NCBI RefSeq assembly: GCF_007197735.1
Contig: NZ_CP041637.1
Location: 1,860,001-1,924,000 of the forward strand
Direction: 5' to 3'
Length of the DNA: 64,000 nucleotides
Source of the DNA: Formosa sediminum
GTDB taxonomy: Bacteria > Bacteroidota > Bacteroidia > Flavobacteriales > Flavobacteriaceae
Shown: in pieces, positions 1 through 8,113 of the stretch
Numbering within the stretch: position 1 is the stretch's first letter
Layout of the letters: the number at the start of each line of letters is the position of its first letter
Notes under the pieces: model-generated
The model's database searches: none
What the model was told of the DNA's origin: nothing
The model's input: the letters and a program-made list of their open reading frames with translations, nothing else
Made by a program: the position numbers and the translations under genes

Positions 1-349
1 TTTTATTGCCAAAGAAATTTGTTTCTGCACCAGAAGCCATTACTAATATATCGTAATTTAATTCACCGTTACTTAAAACAATTTTGTTATCTTCAGGAAC
101 AACTTTAAGGAGTTCACCCATGTAAAATTTTACATTGTCATGTTTTCTTAAAATTTTTCTAAAGGGGTAACTGATGGCAGAAGGCTCCATAAAACCTGCT
201 GCAACTTGATAGAGTAGGGGTGGAAAAAAATTGTAATTATTTAAGTCTACGAGAATAATTTTGTATTGGTGTGCATGTTTAAGTTGATTGATAAACTCTA
301 AACCCGCAAAACCACCACCAACAACTATAATTGTTTTCTTATTTTCCAT
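1..349 (-). CDS. NAD(P)/FAD-dependent oxidoreductase, NDH-2 type (N-terminal part)
   Basis: This is the first 116 codons of a gene that runs off the left edge of the window. The start of the protein reads MENKKTIIVVGGGFAGLEF, a Rossmann fold with the GxGxxG-type FAD-binding loop at about residues 10-16, followed by a stretch with PPLLYQVAAG near residue 45. That combination is typical of type II NADH:quinone dehydrogenases, which pass electrons from NADH to quinone at the inner membrane without pumping protons. The quinone and NADH domains lie outside the window, so another pyridine nucleotide-disulfide oxidoreductase cannot be excluded. A TATCTTTG sequence on the minus strand (381-388) lies just upstream and fits the Bacteroidota -7 element. 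Confidence 0.8.
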   Translation of the reverse strand, partial: MENKKTIIVVGGGFAGLEFINQLKHAHQYKIILVDLNNYNFFPPLLYQVAAGFMEPSAISYPFRKILRKHDNVKFYMGELLKVVPEDNKIVLSNGELNYDILVMASGAETNFFGNK

Positions 350-380
350 AATAATAAGTTTAATTTAGTTGAATTAGCTG

Positions 381-388
381 CAAAGATA
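381..388 (-). promoter_or_regulatory. Candidate -7 element upstream of the NDH-2-like gene
   Basis: TATCTTTG on the minus strand matches the Bacteroidota -7 consensus TAnnTTTG and lies about 32 bp before the start codon at 349. I could not find a convincing -33 TTG at the usual spacing. Confidence 0.4.
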
Positions 389-502
389 ATGTGGTTTTTT
401 TTAATAAAATAGGAACTGACAAACTGATTTATATTAAAAGCACTCAATTGTGAATTTGATTTATTAGCGTTGCTTTTTATCTGTTTTTTAATTTTAATTT
501 AT

Positions 503-540
503 AAAAAAAGTTCATCCAAAATAGATTTGAATGAACTTGA
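503..540 (-). terminator. Intrinsic terminator of the DUF349 gene
   Basis: AAGTTCAT (509-516) pairs with ATGAACTT (531-538). Read on the minus strand the stem is followed by a run of seven T, and it lies about 25 bp after the stop codon of the DUF349 gene. Confidence 0.75.
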
Positions 541-564
541 TAAATGAGAGATTACCTTTTTTTA

Positions 565-2481
565 TTAATATAAGGCTTTTATTTTACTAAGTTTGGTTTT
601 CCATAGTTTTAATTCGTCTTTGTGTTTAGCAATATTTGCATGGACTTCTTTAACTAAAGGATTGTCGTCTTTAACATTTGTAAAGAACTGTAGGTTATTT
701 TCAAGTTGATTAATTTCACTCTTAATTTCGTCTATTTTTTTGCGTATAAATAGGCGCTCATTATCTAAGTGTCTTGTGTCTTCTGTACTATTAAGTTCAT
801 CTAATTTATTTTCAAACTTAATTAGTTCAGCTTCATTTTTATCAATTTTTATTTGTTTAAAGAGTTCGTCTAAAGCTTTATTAAATTTACCTTCTATAAA
901 ACGTTTGTTGCTTGGTACTCGTCCAATCGCTTTCCAGGCTGTAATTTGGGTTTTTATTGTACTTAAGTCTGTATCTTTATTATTAGTTAATTCTAAAGAT
1001 TTAATGGTGTCTAAAAGCTCACTTTTTGCTTTAAAAGCTTGATTTTCTACTTCGTTCTCTGCATTTCTTTTAGCGTGTAACTTGTCAAAATAAGCATTAC
1101 AAGCGGCTTTAAATTGTTTCCAAATTTTGTCACTGTCTTTACGCGGAACATGACCAATTTTTTTCCAATCGTTTTGTATTTTTTTCATTAGAGGTGTTGT
1201 TACCTCTGTATCTTCATTGTCTTTATTCGCTTCAGCGATTTTTATAAGCTCTAATTTTTTCTGAAGATTATCAAACTGTTCCTTCTTTAAATCTTTATAG
1301 AAGACATTCTTTTTTCGATTAAAAGCGCGGACAGCTTCTTTAAATTTAGCCCAAGTGGCTTCATTTACTTTTAAAGGCACCTTTCCTGCGCTAAAGAAAG
1401 CTTCTCTTAACTGTTCAATTTCTTTAATTTTTGACTGCCAACCATTGTGAGATTTTGCTCCTGTAGCTGTTAAAGCTTCAATTTTTTCAATGATTTCAGT
1501 TTTCTTCTCAAGATTTTTCTCGTAAACTAAATCTAATTGATCGTAATACGCTTGGCGTTTATTGTGAATAATTTTTGTAGCAGCTTTAAAACGATTCCAG
1601 ATTTCTTCTCTATATTCTTTAGATACAGGACCCAGTTCTTCTTTCCACATTTTATGAAGTACTTGCAATTCTCTAAACGAACGATTAGTATCGTCGTCTT
1701 GAGCTAATTCTTCAGCACGTTCAATAATTTTTAATTTTAAATCTAAATTGTGTTTAAAATCTAAATCTCTTAAATCGCGATTTAGATGTAAAAAATCATA
1801 AAAAATCTCTACATGATGGTGATAGCTATTCCAAGCATTATTGTACTTATCTCTAGGAATAGGACCAGCATTACGCCATTGTTCTTGTAAGTCTTTAAAG
1901 TGTTTGTAGGTTGTATTAATGTTTTCTTCTACATTAATTAAGCCTTTAATTTCTTCAATAATTTGTAGTCTATTATCTAAATTAGATTTTAAATTATTTT
2001 CTATATTTTTATAATGTGCGTGTAATTTTCCTCTGTATTCTTTATAAGCGTCTTTAAAGCGTTTTTGTATTGGGCTAGAATAATAGAAGTCTATTTCATT
2101 ACCACCATCGTTTAAAAACTCTTCTTTTTTCTCGTCTATTAATGTATTAAATTTAGAGTTAAATTCATTTTTAATGCCATCAACATGTTCTTTAATTGCC
2201 TGAACTTTTTCACTTGAAACTAATTTTTCAAGTTCGATAACCAAGGCTTCTAAAGACATAGTATCGTATTCTTTAAACGGAATAGTATGCCTGTCATTGT
2301 TACCTTCATCTTCGGCATCTTCAGCATTTGAGGCTTCGATTTCTTCGAAAACGACGTCTTCATTTTTTACATCTTCAGTAGAAGTTGTATTTTGTGTTTG
2401 TGATATTTCTTCCGAAGTTGAAGCTATACTTTGTTTTTCTTCGTTTCCGTCTACAGGGTGTAGGTTATCTTGCTCTGACAT
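565..2481 (-). CDS. DUF349 repeat protein
   Basis: A long, highly charged, largely helical protein made of repeated DUF349 units. Each unit carries a W-x5-7-G-x-V/I-P core followed by W-x2-F/Y. I see five: near residues 197 (QWRNAGPIPR), 279 (MWKEELGPVS), 363 (FFSAGKVPL), 442 (DWKKIGHVPR) and 517 (AWKAIGRVPS). The first about 80 residues are acidic and low in complexity, probably disordered. No enzyme motif or membrane segment is visible. The open frame extends 16 codons further upstream, but I prefer the start at MSEQDN because the extension is poorly supported and lies next to the intergenic region. The molecular function of DUF349 proteins in Bacteroidota is not established. Transcribed alone, with its own terminator. 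Confidence 0.85.
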   Translation of the reverse strand: MSEQDNLHPVDGNEEKQSIASTSEEISQTQNTTSTEDVKNEDVVFEEIEASNAEDAEDEGNNDRHTIPFKEYDTMSLEALVIELEKLVSSEKVQAIKEHVDGIKNEFNSKFNTLIDEKKEEFLNDGGNEIDFYYSSPIQKRFKDAYKEYRGKLHAHYKNIENNLKSNLDNRLQIIEEIKGLINVEENINTTYKHFKDLQEQWRNAGPIPRDKYNNAWNSYHHHVEIFYDFLHLNRDLRDLDFKHNLDLKLKIIERAEELAQDDDTNRSFRELQVLHKMWKEELGPVSKEYREEIWNRFKAATKIIHNKRQAYYDQLDLVYEKNLEKKTEIIEKIEALTATGAKSHNGWQSKIKEIEQLREAFFSAGKVPLKVNEATWAKFKEAVRAFNRKKNVFYKDLKKEQFDNLQKKLELIKIAEANKDNEDTEVTTPLMKKIQNDWKKIGHVPRKDSDKIWKQFKAACNAYFDKLHAKRNAENEVENQAFKAKSELLDTIKSLELTNNKDTDLSTIKTQITAWKAIGRVPSNKRFIEGKFNKALDELFKQIKIDKNEAELIKFENKLDELNSTEDTRHLDNERLFIRKKIDEIKSEINQLENNLQFFTNVKDDNPLVKEVHANIAKHKDELKLWKTKLSKIKALY

Positions 2482-2579
2482 TTTAAAAAATGTTTGTTCA
2501 TTAATATTAGTTTCTAAAGATACTAACAACTCTTATAAATACAAAGTGTTGTATAATTTAAATCAAAGGGTTTTATGTT

Positions 2580-3317
2580 TTATAAATTCCAAATCTCCCA
2601 AGATTTTTCTGCCTGATTTACAAGCATATTGTAGCCATTTAAAATTGTAGCGTGTTTTGCTTTACCTTTTTTTAAAAACAGGGTTTCTTCGGGATTGTAT
2701 ATTAAATCGAAAAGTAAATGGTCTGCTGTGATGTCTTTATACGGTATATTCGGACAATCATTTACATTGGGAAATGTGCCAACCGGCGAACAATTAATTA
2801 TTAGTTTATAGTCTTTTAACCCAGATTGTAGTAGCTCATTATAGCTTATAGTTTGGTTGTTTTTTGGAGACCTTGAAACATATTTAAAAGGGATGTTTAA
2901 ATTTTTTAAAGCATAAGCTATAGCTTTACTAGCACCTCCAGTACCTAAAATTAATGCGTAATTATGATGAGGTTTTAAATGGGGTTCTATAGATTTTTTA
3001 AATCCATAATAATCGGTATTACTCCCAATAAGTTTTCCTGTTTTAGTTAGCTTTATAGTATTTACAGCTCCAATTTCTTTGGCTTGATCGTCTAGGTCGT
3101 CTAAAAAAGGTATAATTTGTTCTTTATAAGGAATGGTTACGTTTAAGCCTTTTATTTCTGGATTGTTTTTTAATATCGAAGGAAATTCTGAGATATCATC
3201 TAAATCAAAGTTTTGATATGTGGTATCTTTAATATTTAAATCTTCAAATTTTTTTTTAAAATATGTGTTAGAAAACGAATATGAAATTTGTTTTCCTAGT
3301 AAGCCTAATTTATTCAT
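2580..3317 (-). CDS. aroE: Shikimate dehydrogenase
   Basis: Reduces 3-dehydroshikimate to shikimate with NADPH in the aromatic amino acid pathway. The family motifs appear in order: a substrate loop GKQISYSFS at residues 8-16, GLNVTIPYKEQ near residue 59 with the catalytic lysine, GSNTDYYGF near residue 98 with the catalytic aspartate, the NADP-binding loop LGTGGASKAI near residue 124, and a C-terminal GYNMLVNQAEKSW near residue 228. At 245 residues it is a compact version, as usual in flavobacteria. Its start overlaps the end of the upstream DUF368 gene by 8 bp, so it is co-transcribed with the two DUF368 genes, although no pathway link is obvious. Confidence 0.95.
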   Translation of the reverse strand: MNKLGLLGKQISYSFSNTYFKKKFEDLNIKDTTYQNFDLDDISEFPSILKNNPEIKGLNVTIPYKEQIIPFLDDLDDQAKEIGAVNTIKLTKTGKLIGSNTDYYGFKKSIEPHLKPHHNYALILGTGGASKAIAYALKNLNIPFKYVSRSPKNNQTISYNELLQSGLKDYKLIINCSPVGTFPNVNDCPNIPYKDITADHLLFDLIYNPEETLFLKKGKAKHATILNGYNMLVNQAEKSWEIWNL

Positions 3318-4329
3318 GTGTAGTTCGTGTTTTTTCGCCGTATATTTCTAAAGCCAGTACAAGTCCAATTCCTAAAATTATTAGAGATATAGCTATATAG
3401 GTTTCTGTGTTTAATTGGGGTATATAACGAATATAATTTGAAATTACTTTAGCCCCTGTAGAGTCTATTGCAAATTCTCCAGATTCTAATGTTTTATAAA
3501 CAGTTTCTTTCCAGGGCCAAACTACACCTAAAGAACCTACAATAAAACCAATAATCGATGCCATAGTAATACTCTTATAATGCTTTAAAATGTAGCTTAG
3601 TACATGAGAAAAAGTGACTAAACCTGTTAAAGACCCTAATGTAAATACGGTTAAAACTTGAAGTAACCTTATGCGTAAGGGATTATGTGAAAAACTAAAA
3701 TCCCATTGAATAATTTGGGCTACAGTGTCGTATAAGGCATTTACAGAATCTACCAATAATAAAACATAATTACCTAATAAAATTAAAATAAAGGATCCTG
3801 AAAATCCTGGAAGGGTCATTCCCGAGACACTAATTATACCACAAAAAAATACAAACCAAAGATTATCATTTTCTTTTGCAGGATCTAGAAAACTAATACT
3901 AATACCTAATGCTGTGCCAATTATTAAAGCTAAAATAGTTTTGTAATTCCAGTCTTTAAAATCTTTACTAATGTAATAGATGGAGCCTATAATCATTCCA
4001 AAAAAGACACTCCATACATAGAGTTCGTAATGCTGAATTAAATAGTCTAATATTTTAGAAATACTAAAATAACTAATAATCATTCCTAAAAATAGCAGGC
4101 TTAAAAACCGTCCATTTATGTATTGGTACAAGCTTTTAAATCTACCATTAACAAGAAGCTTTAACGCTTTACCATTAAATTTTTGAAGCGAATAAATAAA
4201 TTCTTCATAAAATCCAGAAACAAAAGCAACAACACCACCCGAGATTCCTGGAACCTTGTTTGCCGCCCCCATTCCTAGTCCTTTTAAGACCAAGAAAATC
4301 TTATCAGATAATGTTCTTGTGCTTTCCAT
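3310..4329 (-). CDS. DUF368 membrane protein, PopT-like, copy 2
   Basis: A polytopic membrane protein of 339 residues with roughly nine or ten hydrophobic segments. It carries the two DUF368 signature loops: MGAANKVPGISGG near residue 20 and MTLPGFSGSF near residue 170, which look like inverted-repeat halves of a transporter. DUF368 proteins (PopT) have been shown in other bacteria to recycle the carrier lipid undecaprenyl phosphate across the inner membrane, alongside DedA-family UptA. This copy starts at the base where the upstream DUF368 stop ends, so the two are translationally coupled paralogues. The central loop near residues 275-305 is poorly conserved between the copies. The substrate is inferred from the family, not seen in the sequence. 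Confidence 0.85.
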   Translation of the reverse strand: MESTRTLSDKIFLVLKGLGMGAANKVPGISGGVVAFVSGFYEEFIYSLQKFNGKALKLLVNGRFKSLYQYINGRFLSLLFLGMIISYFSISKILDYLIQHYELYVWSVFFGMIIGSIYYISKDFKDWNYKTILALIIGTALGISISFLDPAKENDNLWFVFFCGIISVSGMTLPGFSGSFILILLGNYVLLLVDSVNALYDTVAQIIQWDFSFSHNPLRIRLLQVLTVFTLGSLTGLVTFSHVLSYILKHYKSITMASIIGFIVGSLGVVWPWKETVYKTLESGEFAIDSTGAKVISNYIRYIPQLNTETYIAISLIILGIGLVLALEIYGEKTRTTHE

Positions 4330-5336
4330 TAACTTTTATTGGTCCCAACTCTTTCTAAAATAAAGATAGTTAAAAATCCAGCAATCATTAAGCCAATTGC
4401 AGGTATAAGTTGAGCGTCTATTTGATTCATATTAGAATATATACTAGGTGAGGTACTGCGCTCTACAACTGTTTTGTATATTTCTGTAAGTTGTGTTTGT
4501 TTTTCGAAAATTGAAAGTGTTCCCAGTTCTGAAACTTCAGAAAAAGGTAAAATACGCCCAGTTTCTTTTTCTAAAACAGTGGCTGTTATTTTCCAAGGCC
4601 AAACTTTATTTAAAGATCCAAAAATAAATCCAGTTAAAACAGCTAATGTAATGTTGTGATAATGTTTAAATAACCATTTTAATAAATGGCTAAAACTTAA
4701 TAGTCCAACTACTGCACCAGACACAAATAACAGTATTTTTTTTATGTCAAAATCGTGTAAAGCATCACTTAATGTTTTATAGGCACCTAATATTAGTAAA
4801 ATAAAAGATCCTGAAATTCCTGGTAAAATCATGGCGCAAATAGCTATAGCACCTGCGAAAAATAAAAACCAAGGGCTTGCAGTGCTACTTAAAGAAGGTA
4901 GTGTGGTAATATAATACGCTAAAATTGCACCAGCAATAAGGCTTAAAATTGCGGCCATATTCCAACGCTCTATTTGTTTTCCAACAAAAAATATACTTGC
5001 AATTATTAATCCGAAAAAAAATGACCAAATCAGTACAGGGTGGTGTTCTAGTAAATATTTAGCAACACGCATAAACGAGATAAAACTAACAATAATACCT
5101 ATGAGTAATGCCGTAATAAAATTACCGTTTAATTGTTTCCAAAACGCAATAAAACCATCTGTTTTAAGTGTTTTAAATAGAGATAGATTTATACCGCTTA
5201 TTGTTGCGATAAGTTCTTCATAGATTCCAGAAATAAAAGCGATTGTTCCTCCAGAAACTCCAGGAACAGCATCGGCAGCTCCCATTGCTAATCCTTTAAG
5301 TGAAATGATTAGATAGTCTTTTAATTGTCGTTGCAT
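4329..5336 (-). CDS. DUF368 membrane protein, PopT-like, copy 1
   Basis: A 335-residue polytopic membrane protein, paralogous to the next gene downstream. The signatures are MGAADAVPGVSGGTIAF near residue 17 and MILPGISGSFILL near residue 164. It is the promoter-proximal gene of a tight three-gene run (DUF368, DUF368, aroE) with overlaps of one and eight bases. From family knowledge it probably moves undecaprenyl phosphate back to the cytoplasmic face for reuse in cell wall and glycan synthesis. Having two diverged copies side by side suggests either a heteromer or a division of labour between conditions; the sequence alone cannot tell which. Confidence 0.85.
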   Translation of the reverse strand: MQRQLKDYLIISLKGLAMGAADAVPGVSGGTIAFISGIYEELIATISGINLSLFKTLKTDGFIAFWKQLNGNFITALLIGIIVSFISFMRVAKYLLEHHPVLIWSFFFGLIIASIFFVGKQIERWNMAAILSLIAGAILAYYITTLPSLSSTASPWFLFFAGAIAICAMILPGISGSFILLILGAYKTLSDALHDFDIKKILLFVSGAVVGLLSFSHLLKWLFKHYHNITLAVLTGFIFGSLNKVWPWKITATVLEKETGRILPFSEVSELGTLSIFEKQTQLTEIYKTVVERSTSPSIYSNMNQIDAQLIPAIGLMIAGFLTIFILERVGTNKS

Positions 5337-5391
5337 TATTAGGTTTTAAATTCTAAATCCAAAGGTATGAATTTTACCCACATTGCACAGT

Positions 5392-6822
5392 CTAATCTTT
5401 TGCTTTAAGCGCTTTTTTAACGAGTTTAGATGAATATGTTTCCGGAAAGAGTTCTTCAATAATAAAAACATATTCAGGATTATAGTGTAAACCATTTTTT
5501 AAGTGAAATGAAGCTTTTTCAATTTCATTGCCTTTAAAATACAACCCTGCTAAACGATATTCTATCTCTGCATTTTCTGGATAGAATTCTGCAGCTTGCA
5601 ATAAATTAAAGATAGCAGCTTCTGGTTCTCCTATTTTTATTAGAATATCGCAACGAGATAGCCATGTATTTAATTCGTAATTTCCTAACTCGATTGCTTT
5701 TTTATAGCCGAATTCTGCTTCTTCTAAAAAATTTAAACGATGGTTAATTTGAGCATATAACTTCCAATATTTTACATTTTCACCATCAATACTTATGGCT
5801 TTGTTTATGTAATATAATGCTTTTTGAAAGTTTTTTTGTTTGCTGTAAAATTTTGTAATTGCTACCCAACCTTTATCTAATAACGGATCCTCATGTACCG
5901 TTTGTTTATAATATTTAATTGCAAGTTCTGTTTTGTCTAGTTTCTCGTAGCATTGGCCAATACGTAACAGCGCAAAGGAAGTAGGGTCGTCTAAAGATAG
6001 TGATGTGGTATAACTTTCTATAGCATCTTCAAAACGTTTAAGTTTTTCAAGAACTTTTCCTTTTTCAATATAAGCGCCTACAAATGTATCGTCTGAGATA
6101 ATTGCAAAATCGTAGGCAGCAATCGCTTTTTTATAGCGTTTTAAAGCATAATATTGTTTACCAAGTTGGTGCCAAGCAACTTCACTATACGGATTCTGAT
6201 CTAAATATAAATTAAGATACTTAATTGCTTCTTCATGCTGTTCCATGAATTCAAAACAGTAAATCATGTTATATAGAGCAGAATAGTCTTCAAGATCTTC
6301 TTCTAAACATTTAATAAAACTATCTTTTGCTTCTTCAAATTTGTCTAAGAATAAATATTCCATGCCTATTAAAGAATACAAATCTGCAGTTTCATCGGCA
6401 AGATTAATGGCTTTTTTTAAGACATCTATGGCTTGCTCGTGCTGGTCTCGTTTTGATAAGATATTAGCCTTCTGAATGTAAATTTCTTCATTCTGAGGTT
6501 CTAACATATACAAATCGTTTAACATACTATCTGCTTGTTCCAATTTGTTTTCAAAAACAAAAACTTCAATTTTAAAGAGTTTTAAATTGGTACTTGTAGG
6601 ATGTTGATCTAAACCTAATTTTATGGCTTTTTTAGCCAGTGCAATTTTTCCTAAATCTAAGTAGTAGTGAATTATATTTTCAAATTCTTCTGAATCAAAA
6701 AACAACACATGGTTTGTTTTAAGCATTGATTCAAATTTAATTAAAGGTAACTCGTTGTTGTTAGGACTGAACTCCATAGGCAGTTGTATATGGTTTCTTA
6801 TACCATTAAATGTAATACTCAA
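5392..6822 (-). CDS. Tetratricopeptide repeat protein
   Basis: A soluble protein of 476 residues built almost wholly of TPR units, recognisable from the recurring A-x-x-x-Y-x-x-A-I and P-x-x-x-x-A-W spacing (for example AIAAYDFAI near residue 234 and AIKYYKQTV near residue 302). No signal peptide, membrane segment or enzymatic domain is seen. TPR proteins act as assembly scaffolds; the partner here is unknown. It is transcribed away from the aminotransferase with about 100 bp between them, and lies just upstream of the DUF368 pair with about 55 bp of spacing, so a shared transcript is possible. Confidence 0.85.
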   Translation of the reverse strand: MSITFNGIRNHIQLPMEFSPNNNELPLIKFESMLKTNHVLFFDSEEFENIIHYYLDLGKIALAKKAIKLGLDQHPTSTNLKLFKIEVFVFENKLEQADSMLNDLYMLEPQNEEIYIQKANILSKRDQHEQAIDVLKKAINLADETADLYSLIGMEYLFLDKFEEAKDSFIKCLEEDLEDYSALYNMIYCFEFMEQHEEAIKYLNLYLDQNPYSEVAWHQLGKQYYALKRYKKAIAAYDFAIISDDTFVGAYIEKGKVLEKLKRFEDAIESYTTSLSLDDPTSFALLRIGQCYEKLDKTELAIKYYKQTVHEDPLLDKGWVAITKFYSKQKNFQKALYYINKAISIDGENVKYWKLYAQINHRLNFLEEAEFGYKKAIELGNYELNTWLSRCDILIKIGEPEAAIFNLLQAAEFYPENAEIEYRLAGLYFKGNEIEKASFHLKNGLHYNPEYVFIIEELFPETYSSKLVKKALKAKD

Positions 6823-6918
6823 ATTTAAGCATAATTAAAAAAATAGATAAATGTTTTCAACAAAGTAATCAACAGTATTTTTTTATATTAAACTTTAAGT
6901 GTGTTATGTTGTTGTTAT

Positions 6919-8103
6919 TTAGTTGTTTACTGAGTTTAAAATGTCGATAATTATTTTGCAACCGGCTTTTATTTCTTCTAGAGAAATAGTTAAAGGCGGG
7001 GTGATTCTTATTGCTTTAGGTTCGAAAAGGAGCCAGAAAGCAATTAATCCTCGATTTTGAGCTTCTAAAATAACATGATTTGTAAGTTCTTCACTTGGTG
7101 TTAATGCTGCTAGCATTAAACCTCTACCACGTATTTCGGTAATTAAAGGATGTTGTAGTAAACGTCTAATATGTTGTTCTTTTTTTAGAGCGTCTGCCAT
7201 TAATGTTGTTTCTGTAACTTCTTTTAATGTCGCTAGTGCAGCAGCTGCTATAACAGGATGCCCTCCAAAGGTGGTTATATGTCCCATTTTTGGACTGTCT
7301 TTAAGCAAACTCATTAATTGTGTTGAAGCTGTAAATGCTCCTATAGGCATTCCGCCACCTAACCCTTTTCCCATTACTAATATGTCTGGAACGCAGTCGT
7401 AATTTTCGAAGCCAAAAAGTTTCCCTGTACGTCCAATTCCGGGTTGTATTTCATCTAAAATTAAAAGAGCTCCAACGGCTTGGCAACGTTTTTTTACTTT
7501 GTTTAGATATCCGTTAATCGGTTCTATAAATCCAGCTCCTCCTTGAATAGTTTCTAGAATTACAGCAGCCGTTTTGGTAGTGATGTCTTCTAAATGTTTT
7601 TCGTTATTAAACGTAATTAATTTAGTACCGGGTACTAAAGGTCTATAGGCTTGTTTACGTTCTTCATACCCCATAACACTCATAGATCCCATAGTGTTTC
7701 CATGGTAAGCATGTTTTGCAGCTATAATTTCACTACGTCCAGTGGCACGTTTGGCTAATTTTAGAGCACCTTCAATAGCTTCTGTACCAGAATTTACAAG
7801 ATAAGTTTGTTCTAAAGGTTCTGGTGTATGGTCTGCAATAAATTGAGCTAAAGCTACTGCCGGACCTTGTATGTATTCGCCATAAACCATTACGTGTAGG
7901 TATTGGTCTAATTGTGTTTTAATAGCATTGACAACTTTTGGGTGACAATGCCCTAAACTACAAGCCGAAACTCCTGCAACAAAATCTAAATATGCCTTGT
8001 TATCCGTATCGTAAATGTATGAACCTTTTGCTTGAGATATCTCCATGGCTAAAGGGAAAGGAGAAGTCTGTGCTTGATATTTAAAGAATTGGTCTTTCAT
8101 CAT
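6919..8103 (-). CDS. Class III PLP-dependent aminotransferase (acetylornithine/ornithine type)
   Basis: A fold-type I, class III aminotransferase of 394 residues. Visible are the cofactor phosphate-binding loop NSGTEAIEGA near residue 105, YHGNTMGSMS near residue 136, LDEIQPGIGRTG near residue 218 with the aspartate that contacts the pyridine nitrogen, and MGKGLGGGMP near residue 245 with the lysine that forms the Schiff base. The closest families are acetylornithine, ornithine and related omega-aminotransferases, but no arginine-pathway gene lies nearby so the substrate is not resolved. The next gene upstream, an OstA-like protein, ends 10 bp away, so the two are probably in one operon, an arrangement common in flavobacteria. 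Two adjacent methionines begin the frame; either could be the start. Confidence 0.85.
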   Translation of the reverse strand: MMKDQFFKYQAQTSPFPLAMEISQAKGSYIYDTDNKAYLDFVAGVSACSLGHCHPKVVNAIKTQLDQYLHVMVYGEYIQGPAVALAQFIADHTPEPLEQTYLVNSGTEAIEGALKLAKRATGRSEIIAAKHAYHGNTMGSMSVMGYEERKQAYRPLVPGTKLITFNNEKHLEDITTKTAAVILETIQGGAGFIEPINGYLNKVKKRCQAVGALLILDEIQPGIGRTGKLFGFENYDCVPDILVMGKGLGGGMPIGAFTASTQLMSLLKDSPKMGHITTFGGHPVIAAAALATLKEVTETTLMADALKKEQHIRRLLQHPLITEIRGRGLMLAALTPSEELTNHVILEAQNRGLIAFWLLFEPKAIRITPPLTISLEEIKAGCKIIIDILNSVNN

Positions 8104-8113
8104 ATTAAGTTGC

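Noticed and set aside
5392-6822. DNA repeats in the TPR gene
   Set aside because: The repetition is at protein level; the bases differ between units, so there is no nucleotide repeat or CRISPR.
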